Origin: Carnobacterium inhibens subsp. inhibens DSM 13024
Lineage (GTDB): Bacteria; Bacillota; Bacilli; Lactobacillales; Carnobacteriaceae
Reading direction: 5' to 3'
Length of the DNA stretch: 64,000 bases
Assembly: GCF_000746825.1 (NCBI RefSeq)
Contig: NZ_JQIV01000006.1
Span: 310,001-374,000, forward strand
In this document: positions 40,406 to 48,330 of the stretch, piece after piece
How the letters are laid out: every line of letters begins with the position of its first letter
Numbering within the stretch: the stretch's first letter is position 1
Made by a program: the position numbers and the translations under genes
The notes under the pieces: model-generated
What the model saw: only the letters and a program-made list of their open reading frames with translations
What the model was told of the DNA's origin: nothing
The model's database searches: none

Positions 40406-41287
40406 ATGTTAGATTACCGATACCAAACGTTTCTTACGCTGACAGAAGAAATGAATTACACAGCAACAGCCAAAAGACTGCACATTACTCAACCCGCTGT
40501 CACACAACACATCCAGTATTTGCAGCAAGAATTAGGGGTCGAACTGATTCGCTATGAAAACAGACAACTGTCCTTAACAGCTAAAGGCAAGCAACTGAAA
40601 AAGGATCTTTATTGGCTGCAAAGAGAGATTACTAAAGTGCAAAAACAATTGGCCTCTACTGTAGAACACACTACTCTTACATTTGGAGCTTCTTTGACGA
40701 TTGGGGAATATATGATGCCGGACCTCATTGAGTCGTATTTAAATCAATATCCAACGCATGATATTTCGATGGTAACGGACAACACTCAACACTTGATCGA
40801 ACTATTGGAACATGGGAAAATCGATTTTGCACTTGTGGAAGGAGAATTCAATCAATCTTTATTTGAATTTCAAAAAATTGCTGAGGAACCGTTTATCGCT
40901 GTCTGTTCCGAAAAATGCTCTTTATGGAAACAGGATCAAAGCATTAATGACTTATTTTCTACGACGATTTTAGTGCGTGAAGAGGGATCTGGATCACGGC
41001 TTATTTTCGAAACAGCCATAAAGAACAAAGGAATCCATTTAGACAGCTTTTCGAAAGTCATGACGATTGGGAGTATTGGAGCAATAAAAAAACTGGTCGA
41101 AAAAAACTTAGGTATTACTTTTGTGTATCAGAAAGCTGTTGAAGAAGAACTAAATAATGGAATTTTAAAAAAGATTCCGTTAAGTAATTTCAGTGTAATT
41201 CATCCGTTTTATTTGATTTATTTGAAAATAACTCAGTTAAGAGGAGAAGCGAAGATAAAAAAAATATTGAGACTGATAGAATATTGA
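40406..41287 (+). CDS. LysR family transcriptional regulator
   Basis: A 293-aa regulator with an N-terminal winged helix-turn-helix (YTATAKRLHITQPAVTQHIQ, about 17-36) and a periplasmic-binding-like effector domain. Sequence resembles the CysL/YeiE branch: SLTIGEYMMPDL near 95 and VREEGSGSRLIFE near 195, the latter typical of that branch. I chose the ATG at 40406, with AAGGAG nine bases upstream; the ATG at 40388 overlaps that site. The divergent YeiH transporter is the probable target. Confidence 0.88.
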   Translation: MLDYRYQTFLTLTEEMNYTATAKRLHITQPAVTQHIQYLQQELGVELIRYENRQLSLTAKGKQLKKDLYWLQREITKVQKQLASTVEHTTLTFGASLTIGEYMMPDLIESYLNQYPTHDISMVTDNTQHLIELLEHGKIDFALVEGEFNQSLFEFQKIAEEPFIAVCSEKCSLWKQDQSINDLFSTTILVREEGSGSRLIFETAIKNKGIHLDSFSKVMTIGSIGAIKKLVEKNLGITFVYQKAVEEELNNGILKKIPLSNFSVIHPFYLIYLKITQLRGEAKIKKILRLIEY

Positions 41288-41382
41288 AGAAACAACTGTT
41301 TTTTATTTTTTAATTATAATAAGTATGAATTTTTCAGGTTAAGGATAGATATTTAAAGAGTTCAGCGTTTTGACTTATTTTT

Positions 41383-41391
41383 TGGTATAAT
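41383..41391 (+). promoter_or_regulatory. Extended -10 promoter of the small ORF and SPFH gene
   Basis: TGGTATAAT matches the extended -10 consensus. A TTGACT lies upstream but is only 10 bp away, too close to act as its -35. Confidence 0.5.
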
Positions 41392-41408
41392 TATTAAGGT
41401 GATTTTTT

Positions 41409-41537
41409 ATGGGAAGAGACAAAAAATATAATCAACTCGTAAAAGAAAAAGTATGTAGAAAAGAATACACAAGCTTAATGCAAAAAAATTCTGTGTATTT
41501 CTCTTTATACATTGCAGTAAACAATTATACGGGGTGA
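41409..41537 (+). CDS. Small basic protein of 42 residues, function unknown
   Basis: This short ORF starts MGRDKKYNQLVKEKVCRKEY and ends YFSLYIAVNNYTG. AAGGTGA precedes the ATG by six bases, and an extended -10 promoter stands just upstream. The N-terminal half is basic and the C-terminal half hydrophobic. It precedes the SPFH gene by 83 bases and may share its transcript. I recognise no family, and it could also be a truncated remnant. Confidence 0.4.
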   Translation: MGRDKKYNQLVKEKVCRKEYTSLMQKNSVYFSLYIAVNNYTG

Positions 41538-41620
41538 TATTTTGTAAGTAATAAAGTAAAAAGGAAAGCTTTAGTTATTATGTTAGTGGGTCATTTGAAA
41601 AAAGAAATGAGGAAACATAA

Positions 41621-42451
41621 ATGAATGAAAAAGTATACGATAAGAATAGCATCAAAAAAATTAAAGGAATAATGATTGGTATTATAGTTGTTATGTTATT
41701 AATAGGCGGTTTTTTCTTGTTTTTTGAAAAAATCGAAAATGGTTATGTAGGAGTTCGTTATTCAATGAATGGCGGAGTAAAAGATCAAACTTTAAGTCAA
41801 GGGGTTAAATTTGTAGGTCTTGATAAAGTAACCCAATATCCAATTCGATTACAAACGGTTAAAGCAGAAAAATTGAATTTAGCTACAGAAGATGGAAAAG
41901 CTACACATGTATCTATTACATATGCCTATAAAGTAGATTCAAAAAAAGTTTCTGATGTCTTTAAAGAATTTGGTAGTATTAGCGTAGAAGATATTGAAGC
42001 AAACTGGCTGAAAGCACAATTACTCAAATCATCTCGTAATATTGTTGCCAAATATAGTTTATTGGATGTAACGGGATCGAAATCAACAGAAGTTCAGCAA
42101 TCCATTTTAGAAGATTTCACTAAAGCTGTTGAACCAAAAGGATTTCTGGTAGAAGATGTTGCCTTTGGAGTTCCGGATGTAGATGCTGAAACGCAAAAAT
42201 CAATTGATGAAATCATTAAAGCTGGTCAAGAAAAAGAAAAAGCTCTCTTAGAAGCTGATACAGCAAAAACAAAAGCGGATAGTTTAGCCTATCAAAAAGT
42301 AAAAGCAGCAGAAGCTGAGGCTGAAGCAAACAAAAAATTATCAGAATCCATTACAGAAGAATTAATTAAGTTAAAAGAAGTAGAAGCACGTTTAGAACAT
42401 GGTTGGGTTGAAGTACAAACTGGCGAAGCAATTGTTGATACTAATAAGTAG
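41621..42451 (+). CDS. SPFH (prohibitin/band 7) domain membrane protein
   Basis: A 276-aa protein with one N-terminal transmembrane helix (about 16-38), an SPFH/band-7 domain (about 40-200, with ENGYVGVRYSMNGGVKDQTL) and a C-terminal Ala/Glu/Lys-rich coiled coil (about 200-250). Such proteins oligomerise at the membrane as scaffolds near proteases or in functional microdomains. GAGGAAAC precedes the ATG. A 38-codon membrane peptide gene starts nine bases after its stop, forming a compact cluster. Confidence 0.88.
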   Translation: MNEKVYDKNSIKKIKGIMIGIIVVMLLIGGFFLFFEKIENGYVGVRYSMNGGVKDQTLSQGVKFVGLDKVTQYPIRLQTVKAEKLNLATEDGKATHVSITYAYKVDSKKVSDVFKEFGSISVEDIEANWLKAQLLKSSRNIVAKYSLLDVTGSKSTEVQQSILEDFTKAVEPKGFLVEDVAFGVPDVDAETQKSIDEIIKAGQEKEKALLEADTAKTKADSLAYQKVKAAEAEAEANKKLSESITEELIKLKEVEARLEHGWVEVQTGEAIVDTNK

Positions 42452-42459
42452 GTGATAGA

Positions 42460-42579
42460 ATGATTTTCTTCTTAGGTAAACTTATTTTTATAACTATACT
42501 AGTAGTTTTAGTAGTTGGTTTAATATTTTGGTTGTTTAAAGCAGATAATAATAATGACGATGATGATTTCAACTTTTAA
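42460..42579 (+). CDS. Small membrane protein of 39 residues with acidic tail
   Basis: The peptide starts MIFFLGKLIFITILVVLVVG, a single transmembrane helix, and ends in an Asn/Asp-rich tail (NNNDDDDFNF). AGGTGATAG provides a ribosome-binding site within nine bases of the SPFH stop, and a terminator follows, so it belongs to the SPFH operon. I recognise no family. A subunit or regulator of the SPFH oligomer is an inference from position only. Confidence 0.6.
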   Translation: MIFFLGKLIFITILVVLVVGLIFWLFKADNNNDDDDFNF

Positions 42580-42610
42580 GTACTTCTTATTAATGCATAG
42601 TTGAATATAT

Positions 42611-42650
42611 AGAGAAAGAGATTCTTGTGATTACAAGGATCTCTTTTCTA
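42611..42650 (+). terminator. Terminator of the SPFH unit
   Basis: GAAAGAGAT.CTTGT-GATT-ACAAG.ATCTCTTTTC forms a 14-bp stem with one mismatch. Confidence 0.85.
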
Positions 42651-43230
42651 TTACTTATTTTAAATCTCCTTCTAAAAAAATATTGATATTAATTGGACAA
42701 GTTATTTGCCTAACAACTTACATTTTATTTTGTTACTTCTTGGTTTATTCTGTATGATTTAATGAAGATTGTAAAACCAGATATTGTGTTGTTAGGCAAA
42801 GGATATAGGAAATAATAATGGATTTAGAAAATAGTGTACTACGTTTTAAGAATGAATCCACTTTTTTTAAAAGCTCGCAGACATTAAAAATAATTCCATA
42901 AATGTGTAACCATGGCTCCTTTTATCTCATTGAAAGTATTTAGTGTTACATTAACGAGGTGATGTGAAAAAATGAATTAAAAGGATAAAAAGTTAGAGTT
43001 GATCAAAAAGAAGCAAGAAACTGACGGTCTCAATTTGCTGAAGCTATAAGAATGTAATAATGTACTGATGTAGTATGAGGTGAACGAAGAGAGTTGCTCA
43101 AAACATATTATTCTGACCTAATCTATGTAGAATAATATATTCTATGACTCATTTGTAATGTGTTTATACAATAGTGTAAATAACTAATGTGAAGAGGACA
43201 ATATACTTTTCTAGAAGAGTTATTATATGT
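42651..43230. other. Gene-free, probably decayed stretch
   Basis: About 580 AT-rich bases with many stops in all frames. Short protein-like snippets (such as IVKPDIVLLGKGYRK near 42765-42810) suggest decayed genes, but nothing identifiable remains. Confidence 0.45.
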
Positions 43231-43262
43231 AATTTCGTTTGTTCAACTTAACAAACGAAATT
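43231..43262. terminator. Hairpin at the end of the immunity gene
   Basis: AATTTCGTTTGT-TCAACTTA-ACAAACGAAATT is a perfect 12-bp stem overlapping the stop codon region of the minus-strand gene. Its T tract is weak. Confidence 0.6.
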
Positions 43263-43564
43263 TAAAAAGAATATTTACTACCTATCGGAGAACGGAATGT
43301 ACCATTTACTCCAGCTTTACCACCAATATCATTTAATTTGCTAATTATACTTTGCTGCTCCTCATTAAATTTAAATTTTTCTGTCATAGCAGTAAAATAG
43401 ATATAATTTACCAATCGATTAATTAAACTGATATTTTCTTTAGTGTCATCTAATTTAGAATAAACTTTTAGAAGAACTTCTTTTAAATCTTCAAATTTTG
43501 TTAAATCAGACTGTGAAATACTATTATACAAGTTATGGACAAGTTCTTTTGATTGATTAGCCAT
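43262..43564 (-). CDS. Class II bacteriocin immunity protein (enterocin A type)
   Basis: The 100-aa product matches the EntA_Immun family, a cytosolic antiparallel four-helix bundle that protects cells from pediocin-like bacteriocins at the Man-PTS receptor. Visible family traits are ELVHNLYNSISQSD at the N-terminus, INRLVNYIYFTAMTEKFKF (about 48-66) and LNDIGGKAGVNGTFR near the C-terminus. A TTGACA-16-TACGAT promoter lies upstream on the minus strand. No bacteriocin precursor with a double-Gly leader or YGNGV motif is visible nearby, so it is an orphan immunity gene. Confidence 0.9.
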   Translation of the reverse strand: MANQSKELVHNLYNSISQSDLTKFEDLKEVLLKVYSKLDDTKENISLINRLVNYIYFTAMTEKFKFNEEQQSIISKLNDIGGKAGVNGTFRSPIGSKYSF

Positions 43565-43605
43565 AGATAATACCCCTTTATAGTTTTATTATATGATTAA
43601 TCGTA

Positions 43606-43627
43606 TCTCAAATAAAATTTTTGTCAA
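43606..43627 (-). promoter_or_regulatory. Promoter of the bacteriocin immunity gene
   Basis: On the minus strand TTGACA (43622-43627) is followed after 16 bp by TACGAT, about 40 bp before the ATG. Coordinates mark the -35 and spacer; the -10 is just to the left. Confidence 0.5.
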
Positions 43628-43879
43628 ATAAACTGGAATAGAGCTATAGATGATTACATAAATATACCAAACATTACTAGAGAAACATTTATTCAAAAGA
43701 CACATGAAAAAATTAGATGTATATGTATAGACCATTAAGACTTTGATATCCAAAACTATGTTTTGAATTATGAATTTGAAAAAAGTATTGTATAAAACCG
43801 TTGATTGGTTTGAAGAGAAAATGAAAACAGATAAATTGCGGGTATCGCTGCTCCGTTTAACATTAAAATGTTTATTATC

Positions 43880-43912
43880 AAAAGAGAATTGCTTCTTGCA
43901 GTTCTCTTTTAT
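43880..43912. terminator. Bidirectional hairpin in a gene-poor stretch
   Basis: AAAAGAGAA.TGC pairs with GCA.TTCTCTTTT around TTCTT. No intact gene leads into it from either side, so it probably belonged to a lost gene. Confidence 0.65.
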
Positions 43913-44268
43913 TCTGGACATTAATCATTGAACAATGGGCGCAATCCAATTGTTTAGTTGTGTGCAAGAGCCTATTGTAATGAAGAGCTTAAGACAATGA
44001 TGACTATTATTTAGAATGGATGTAAAGAATAGTTCCTGGGTATCAATAAAGTATGGAGTGTAAGAGAAAATAAAAGCGATGGACCATTGATGAAATTAAA
44101 AAATTTGTTGATAATAATTCTGAAAGTAAATTGCTAACGATAGAATATCACGATTTTTTTTTAAAGGCAGAGAATATTGCACTTCTTTTGGCAGATTTCT
44201 TGCTAAAAAATGTCTTTTATATTAACCTAAGTTTAAACAGACGTATGAACTGAAAGGAAGTTTTTTCT
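43913..44268. other. Gene-poor stretch with a decayed fragment
   Basis: About 350 bases whose only coding-like content is the fragment at 44074-44253. An AAGGAAG site just before 44269 belongs to the next gene. Confidence 0.45.
44074..44253 (+). pseudogene. Fragment resembling the start of a KWTIEEV-type repeat protein
   Basis: After a TAA the frame reads KRWTIDEIKKFVDNNSESKL, resembling the repeated WTIEEVKxxVE module found before zinc-ribbon/treble-clef segments in some mobile-element proteins. It then loses the pattern after a run of nine T (44155-44163) and stops at 44253. No start signal. Identification is tentative. Confidence 0.3.
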
Positions 44269-44721
44269 ATGAAACTTGCGGAGGCATTACTCTTGAGGCG
44301 GGATCTTGAAGCAAAGTTAAAGGCACTTAAGCAGGAAATTTTAGCGAACGCCTTGATTCAAGAAGGAGATTCATTGGATATAAGCATGGAAGAATTGATA
44401 CAAGATTACCAAAAAACTAATGAAGAATTCTCTCAATTAGTCGTAAAGGTCAATCAACGAAATTCTTCGGCTCATCTGTATGATACTGATAAATTGATTG
44501 TTGAGGCGTTGGAGGAAAGAGAATCTTTAAGAAGACAGCACGGTCTTTATAACGAGACTATCGAAACAGCCAATGATATCAGACGATTTGGACGAAATGA
44601 AATCCGAATGGTGCGAACCGTCGATACGAAGGAATTAACTAAAAAAATGAATGTAGTTTCTAAAAAATTACGAGAATTAGACGGACAGATTCAACAAACA
44701 AATTGGCTGGTTGATTTATAA
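44269..44721 (+). CDS. DIP1984 family protein
   Basis: A 150-aa, largely alpha-helical protein of the DIP1984 family (some members were once labelled septicolysin). Family-like features are KLAEALLLRRDLEAKLKALK at the N-terminus, VKVNQRNSSA near 62-71, LYNETIETAN and the C-terminal DGQIQQTNWLVDL. AAGGAAG precedes the ATG. It is isolated between decayed DNA on both sides. The biochemical function of the family is unknown. Confidence 0.82.
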   Translation: MKLAEALLLRRDLEAKLKALKQEILANALIQEGDSLDISMEELIQDYQKTNEEFSQLVVKVNQRNSSAHLYDTDKLIVEALEERESLRRQHGLYNETIETANDIRRFGRNEIRMVRTVDTKELTKKMNVVSKKLRELDGQIQQTNWLVDL

Positions 44722-45150
44722 ACTAAGCTGTTGGGTGGGAAATCAAAGGCGAGCACACAGCCCGTACAGGCTCAAATGTACACCCTATGAGGTTTGGCAG
44801 GAACCTTTAATCATCAATGACTGCTCAACAATGACATCAGAAACAATAAAAAATGAATAATTAATTACCATGTGCTGATTTGATTATGGTAGGGAGACAC
44901 CCCTTGATCTTGTATCAAGGGGTGTTAAGGTTGAATTAACTAAATTCTGTTGAACAAGTTTTTCAAAAATATTCGAAAAGACCCGGAAATTTTTAATAAG
45001 TAAATTGATGTGTACTACATTGAAAGGATCACTGATAAAAGCCTTCTTGACAACACAAGAATTAAAATAGCGGAGAAATTGTTTCTGTCAACCAAGTTTT
45101 GACTGAACCGCATATTTTACTTACAACGGTTGTTTATAAAGTGAAATAAA
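44722..45150. other. Gene-free stretch with hairpins and a broken gene
   Basis: It contains a perfect stem ACACCCCTTGAT-CTTGT-ATCAAGGGGTGT at 44897-44925 without a T tract, and the pseudogene remnant at 44950-45149. The left part (44730-44860) is GC-richer but codes for nothing recognisable. Confidence 0.45.
44950..45149 (+). pseudogene. Frameshifted 3' remnant of an unidentified gene
   Basis: One frame reads LNKFFKNIRKDPEIFNK, a TAA, then IDVYYIERITDKSLLDNTRI. It switches frame near 45070 to GEIVSVNQVLTEPHILLTTV and ends VYKVK-stop. The good protein character with one stop and one shift indicates a decayed gene end. A terminator follows directly. Family not recognised. Confidence 0.35.
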
Positions 45151-45152
45151 CT

Positions 45153-45181
45153 TCAAGACTCTTTCTGGGGTCTTTTTTTTT
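45153..45181 (+). terminator. Short terminator-like hairpin after the broken gene
   Basis: AAGAC and GTCTT flank CTCTTTCTGGG-like loop sequence, followed by nine T. Confidence 0.6.
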
Positions 45182-45259
45182 ATTCAATTAGTTCATTACA
45201 ACCAAAAATACCCTACACATGATGTGCAGGGCAGTCGATGAATTTATTTGTTAACTTAG

Positions 45260-45724
45260 TTAGGCTACTATTTCATAAGTACCATCTTTATAAACTTTAT
45301 ATATACCAGCAGTTCCAGAACCGCCTTGCTCTTGTAAGGATTGGCTTATTAATTTCAAAGTGTAAGAGTCATCATCTGATTCTAAAACTTCATAGACGAT
45401 GTCTGTGTTATCTGCTTCAATTCCAGTTTCTTCTTTGATAAAAATAAAAGCTTCTTCTTCAGAATTGATGACATTTTCAGATGTGCTTGAAGTACTTTCT
45501 TCTGACTCTTCCATGCTGCTTGAATTCGATGTATCGCTTTGTTCCTCAGAATTGGTTGTACTTGACGTGCTTTCTGCAGACTCTTGCGAACTACTCGAGC
45601 TTGATGTATCACTTTGTGAAACGGAAGATTGAGTAGGAGCTTCTGCTTTTTCGTTGGTAGTATTACAACCGGTTAAAATAAATAAACTCGTCAACATAGT
45701 TAGTGTCATACTTAGTTTTTTCAT
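45260..45724 (-). CDS. Ser-rich lipoprotein, function unknown
   Basis: A 154-aa secreted lipoprotein. The signal peptide MKKLSMTLTMLTSLFILTGC ends in a lipobox with the acylated Cys at residue 20. A low-complexity Ser/Thr/Glu linker follows (about 28-85). A small folded domain of about 65 residues begins at NSEEEAFIFIKEETGI and ends IYKVYKDGTYEIVA; it resembles lactobacillar lipoprotein C-terminal modules of unknown role. AAAGGAG precedes the ATG. The linker likely spans the cell wall. Confidence 0.75.
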   Translation of the reverse strand: MKKLSMTLTMLTSLFILTGCNTTNEKAEAPTQSSVSQSDTSSSSSSQESAESTSSTTNSEEQSDTSNSSSMEESEESTSSTSENVINSEEEAFIFIKEETGIEADNTDIVYEVLESDDDSYTLKLISQSLQEQGGSGTAGIYKVYKDGTYEIVA

Positions 45725-46040
45725 TTATTTCTCCTTTCCTAATAGAAATAGTTTAAAAATAGATGAAATGAACTAATCTATTAGTGTCAGTTTTTATTTT
45801 GAATCTTTACTATACTATTAGCATAACATTATCAATTATCTAATCAAATATTTGAACCCGTTTACATAGAAAATGTTGACTAAATCTAATCTTTTTCCAA
45901 AATTTATGCAAGATACTACAATATAAATTATTCTATCATACTGAATTAATAGTATTCTTAAGAAGGTGTAAAAGAAATTGATAAAACCAGATGATGTGTT
46001 TTTAATTCTACTGGAAAGTCTAACATTAGAAATATAGAAA
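45725..46040. other. Intergenic stretch between two minus-strand genes
   Basis: About 315 AT-rich bases with no convincing gene. A TTGACT at 45880 has no -10 at a proper distance. Nothing else stands out. Confidence 0.4.
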
Positions 46041-46060
46041 GACGAATGATAAATCGTCTC
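46041..46060 (-). terminator. Weak hairpin after the 99-aa protein gene
   Basis: GACGA and TCGTC form a short stem, about 15 bases beyond the stop on the minus strand, with a short T-rich tail. Confidence 0.35.
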
Positions 46061-46074
46061 TCTAATTAGAATTT

Positions 46075-46374
46075 TTATAGTAATTTTCGTGAGATAGATT
46101 TTATAGATGAGGTTTTATAAAAAGTGGCAAAATCAGTGTCTGTTCCTATGGTAATCCAGTCTGCTTCATCAATTAAACTAGCATAACCTATTTGAGGTGT
46201 ACTAGTGGCTATCATAGAACTTTCATTTGTATGGATAGCATTAAATGAGTTTGAAAATATTTTCTTCAACTCATATTCTTTATTGAGTTCATGAACATTA
46301 ATATAACCATTAATAATTGAAGAGTCACATAGTTCTAGTTGCTCTCCATCGATGAATGTAATAACTAATTTCAC
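46075..46374 (-). CDS. Hypothetical protein of 99 residues
   Basis: The product starts MKLVITFIDGEQLELCDSSI. It looks like a small soluble, mostly beta protein, with an aromatic/acidic segment DEADWITIGTDTDFATFYKT near residue 70. The start is a GTG with AAGGGGG about eight bases upstream, and a good promoter precedes it. The N-terminal pattern (KLxITFxDGxxxE) resembles small phage- or plasmid-associated proteins of unknown function, but I do not recognise a family. Confidence 0.6.
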   Translation of the reverse strand: MKLVITFIDGEQLELCDSSIINGYINVHELNKEYELKKIFSNSFNAIHTNESSMIATSTPQIGYASLIDEADWITIGTDTDFATFYKTSSIKSISRKLL

Positions 46375-46394
46375 AACAACACCCCCTTAAAAAA

Positions 46395-46423
46395 ATTATC
46401 TCATAATGTGACAGAAATGTGAA
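46395..46423 (-). promoter_or_regulatory. Promoter of the 99-aa protein gene
   Basis: On the minus strand TTCACA and GATAAT are separated by 17 bp, with TG one base before the -10. Confidence 0.55.
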
Positions 46424-46603
46424 CTATAACACCTTTGATATAAATATCAAAAGTTTAAACTCTGAATAAATTTTAGTAGAAAGAAGTACATTTTTTTTAT
46501 GTATTGAAAAATTTATTTTAAAATAGTTAAACTTAACTTTAGCTTCGTAGAATGGTACATTAAAGTTAGTCATATTTAAAGAGAAAAAGAGAGGAGTGCT
46601 TTT

Positions 46604-47185
46604 TTGTTAGACAAAACAATTCCATACGCAGAAATTTGGATGTACCGCTTGAAAGATCTTCCTGTTACCGAACAAGCTTTACCTGAAGGCTTTCACTTTG
46701 AGTTTTACCAAGAGGGTGATGAAACTGAATGGGCAGCTATCGAAACGGCTGTTTCTGAATTTGAGGATGAAGCGCAGGCACTAGATTATTTCCAGAAGAA
46801 ATTTGCACCATTCTCGAAAGAATTGAAAAGGCGAATGCTGTTTATAACGGATTCTGAAGGCAGAAAAATCGGCACGTGTTCAGCTTGGTGGAAAGAACTG
46901 CCTGATGGCACTCGCTATCCGCGAGTACATTGGGTAGCAGTAAGACCAGGATACCAAGGAAAAGGAATCGCCAAAGCTATGTTACGTCGGACGCTTAAGC
47001 AGTTGCAAAAACTTGAGGCTACTACTCCTGTTTATCTGCATACTCAAACTTGGAGTCATGTTGCAATCCGATTGTATCAAAAGCTGGGATTTGAGATCAC
47101 AGATAAAAACTTAGATGGGACTCCTAACTCGGATTATAAAAAAGCGATGGAGATTCTAGCCGGATTAGAAAATAGCAAAAGATAA
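46604..47185 (+). CDS. GNAT family N-acetyltransferase
   Basis: A 193-aa acetyltransferase with motif A VHWVAVRPGYQGKGIAKAML (about 109-128), the acetyl-CoA pyrophosphate loop being QGKGIA. WSHVAIRLYQKLGFEI gives the C-terminal strand and helix. The start codon is TTG with GAGGAG eight bases upstream. It is unrelated to the duplicated GNAT at 38.5 kb. The substrate is unknown. Its nearest neighbour is the ANT(6)-like gene. Confidence 0.85.
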   Translation: MLDKTIPYAEIWMYRLKDLPVTEQALPEGFHFEFYQEGDETEWAAIETAVSEFEDEAQALDYFQKKFAPFSKELKRRMLFITDSEGRKIGTCSAWWKELPDGTRYPRVHWVAVRPGYQGKGIAKAMLRRTLKQLQKLEATTPVYLHTQTWSHVAIRLYQKLGFEITDKNLDGTPNSDYKKAMEILAGLENSKR

Positions 47186-47292
47186 GTTCAATTAAGACAA
47201 ATCGATAGGATCCAATTTAAATCCGGCGATCATTCTTTGCCAAATTAGTAAAATGTAAAAAAAATAATCTGAAAATTATATTCTTGAAAATA

Positions 47293-47313
47293 GTTAGGTG
47301 AAACGAACCTAAC
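47293..47313. promoter_or_regulatory. Inverted repeat before the ANT(6)-like gene
   Basis: GTTAGGT-GAAACGA-ACCTAAC is a perfect 7-bp dyad with a 7-base spacer, 19 bases before the start codon and close to the ribosome-binding site. It could be an operator or an RNA hairpin in the leader. Confidence 0.35.
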
Positions 47314-47331
47314 ATTGGTAGGTGTTTAAAA

Positions 47332-48204
47332 ATGAGAAACGAAAAAGAAATGCTGGAATTAATTTTAACAAAAGCAGAGGAAATAGATACTATCAGACTA
47401 GTAGAAATGAATGGATCGCGAGTTTCCTCCACAGCTAAAAAAGACCCTTTTCAAGATTATGATATTGTCTATTACGTTGAAGACATAGATTCTTTTTTGA
47501 AAGACCATTCATGGATAGACTACTTTGGAGAAAGAATTCTATTGCAAATGCCGGATCAAATGGTTATTCCGCCTGCTAGTAGTAGACGAAAAAGCTTTTC
47601 TTATTTAATGCTTTTTACGGATGGAAATCGAATTGATTTAACATTAACTCCGGTAAACCTCGCTGAGAAATCTTTAAAGAGCAATGAAGCTCGCAAAATA
47701 CTCTTAGATAAAGACAACAGAACTACAGCATTAGTGGTTTCTACTGAAGACCCTTATCGAATTAGTAACCCTAATGAGAAAGAGTTTATAGACTGCTCCA
47801 ATGAGTTTTGGTGGGTAAGTACTTATATTGCAAAAGCTTTATGGAGAGAGGAACTCCCATTAGCTAAAAACATTATGGAAGGTCCTGTAAGAGATATGCT
47901 GATGACTATGTTGCATTGGCACATTGGTATACGAACAGATTTTAAAGTTAGCGCTGGAAAAGGCGGCAAAAATATTCAGAAGTATGTTGAGAGCAACGTT
48001 TGGAATAAACTGGTCCGTACTTATCCCGATGGAAATTACAAAAATATATGGCAATCTTTTATTAATATGTGCGACCTTTTTGAAGAATTGTCCATTGAAA
48101 TCAGCCAAACATTCGATTTTGATATGCCAGATTATGGAAAGAACGTGTTGCCGTATTTAGAACATATTGAAAAGTTGCCTCAACATAGCAAAGACATTTA
48201 TTGA
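47332..48204 (+). CDS. Aminoglycoside 6-adenylyltransferase-like protein (ANT(6)/AadE family)
   Basis: A 290-aa nucleotidyltransferase of the AadE/streptomycin adenylyltransferase family, which modifies the 6-OH of streptomycin. Family traits are LVEMNGSRVSSTAKKDPFQDYDIVYYV (GSR near 28-30 and DYD near 42-44, the metal-binding Asp pair), then RIDLTLTP near 104. FWWVSTYIAKALWREELPLAK and MLHWHIGI follow. AGGTG precedes the ATG. No mobile element adjoins it, so it may be a chromosomal gene of the species; resistance activity is not proven by sequence. Confidence 0.85.
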   Translation: MRNEKEMLELILTKAEEIDTIRLVEMNGSRVSSTAKKDPFQDYDIVYYVEDIDSFLKDHSWIDYFGERILLQMPDQMVIPPASSRRKSFSYLMLFTDGNRIDLTLTPVNLAEKSLKSNEARKILLDKDNRTTALVVSTEDPYRISNPNEKEFIDCSNEFWWVSTYIAKALWREELPLAKNIMEGPVRDMLMTMLHWHIGIRTDFKVSAGKGGKNIQKYVESNVWNKLVRTYPDGNYKNIWQSFINMCDLFEELSIEISQTFDFDMPDYGKNVLPYLEHIEKLPQHSKDIY

Positions 48205-48330
48205 TGAATTTTTAGAATGAACTGCAGCCTAAATCAGAATAAGGTTTAGATACTTCATTATTCTCCAAAACAGCCATTGTTTAAGTAGTCAAAATGATAA
48301 TGATTAATTTATTAAAAAATAGGATTTCAC

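Noticed and set aside
43589-43921. 110-codon minus-strand frame upstream of the immunity gene, checked as a possible bacteriocin precursor
   Set aside because: It has no double-Gly leader, no YGNGV motif and no ribosome-binding site, and it overlaps the immunity gene promoter and a hairpin.
44897-44925. Perfect 12-bp stem as an intrinsic terminator
   Set aside because: No T tract on either strand and no gene ends close by; kept only as a structure of unknown meaning.
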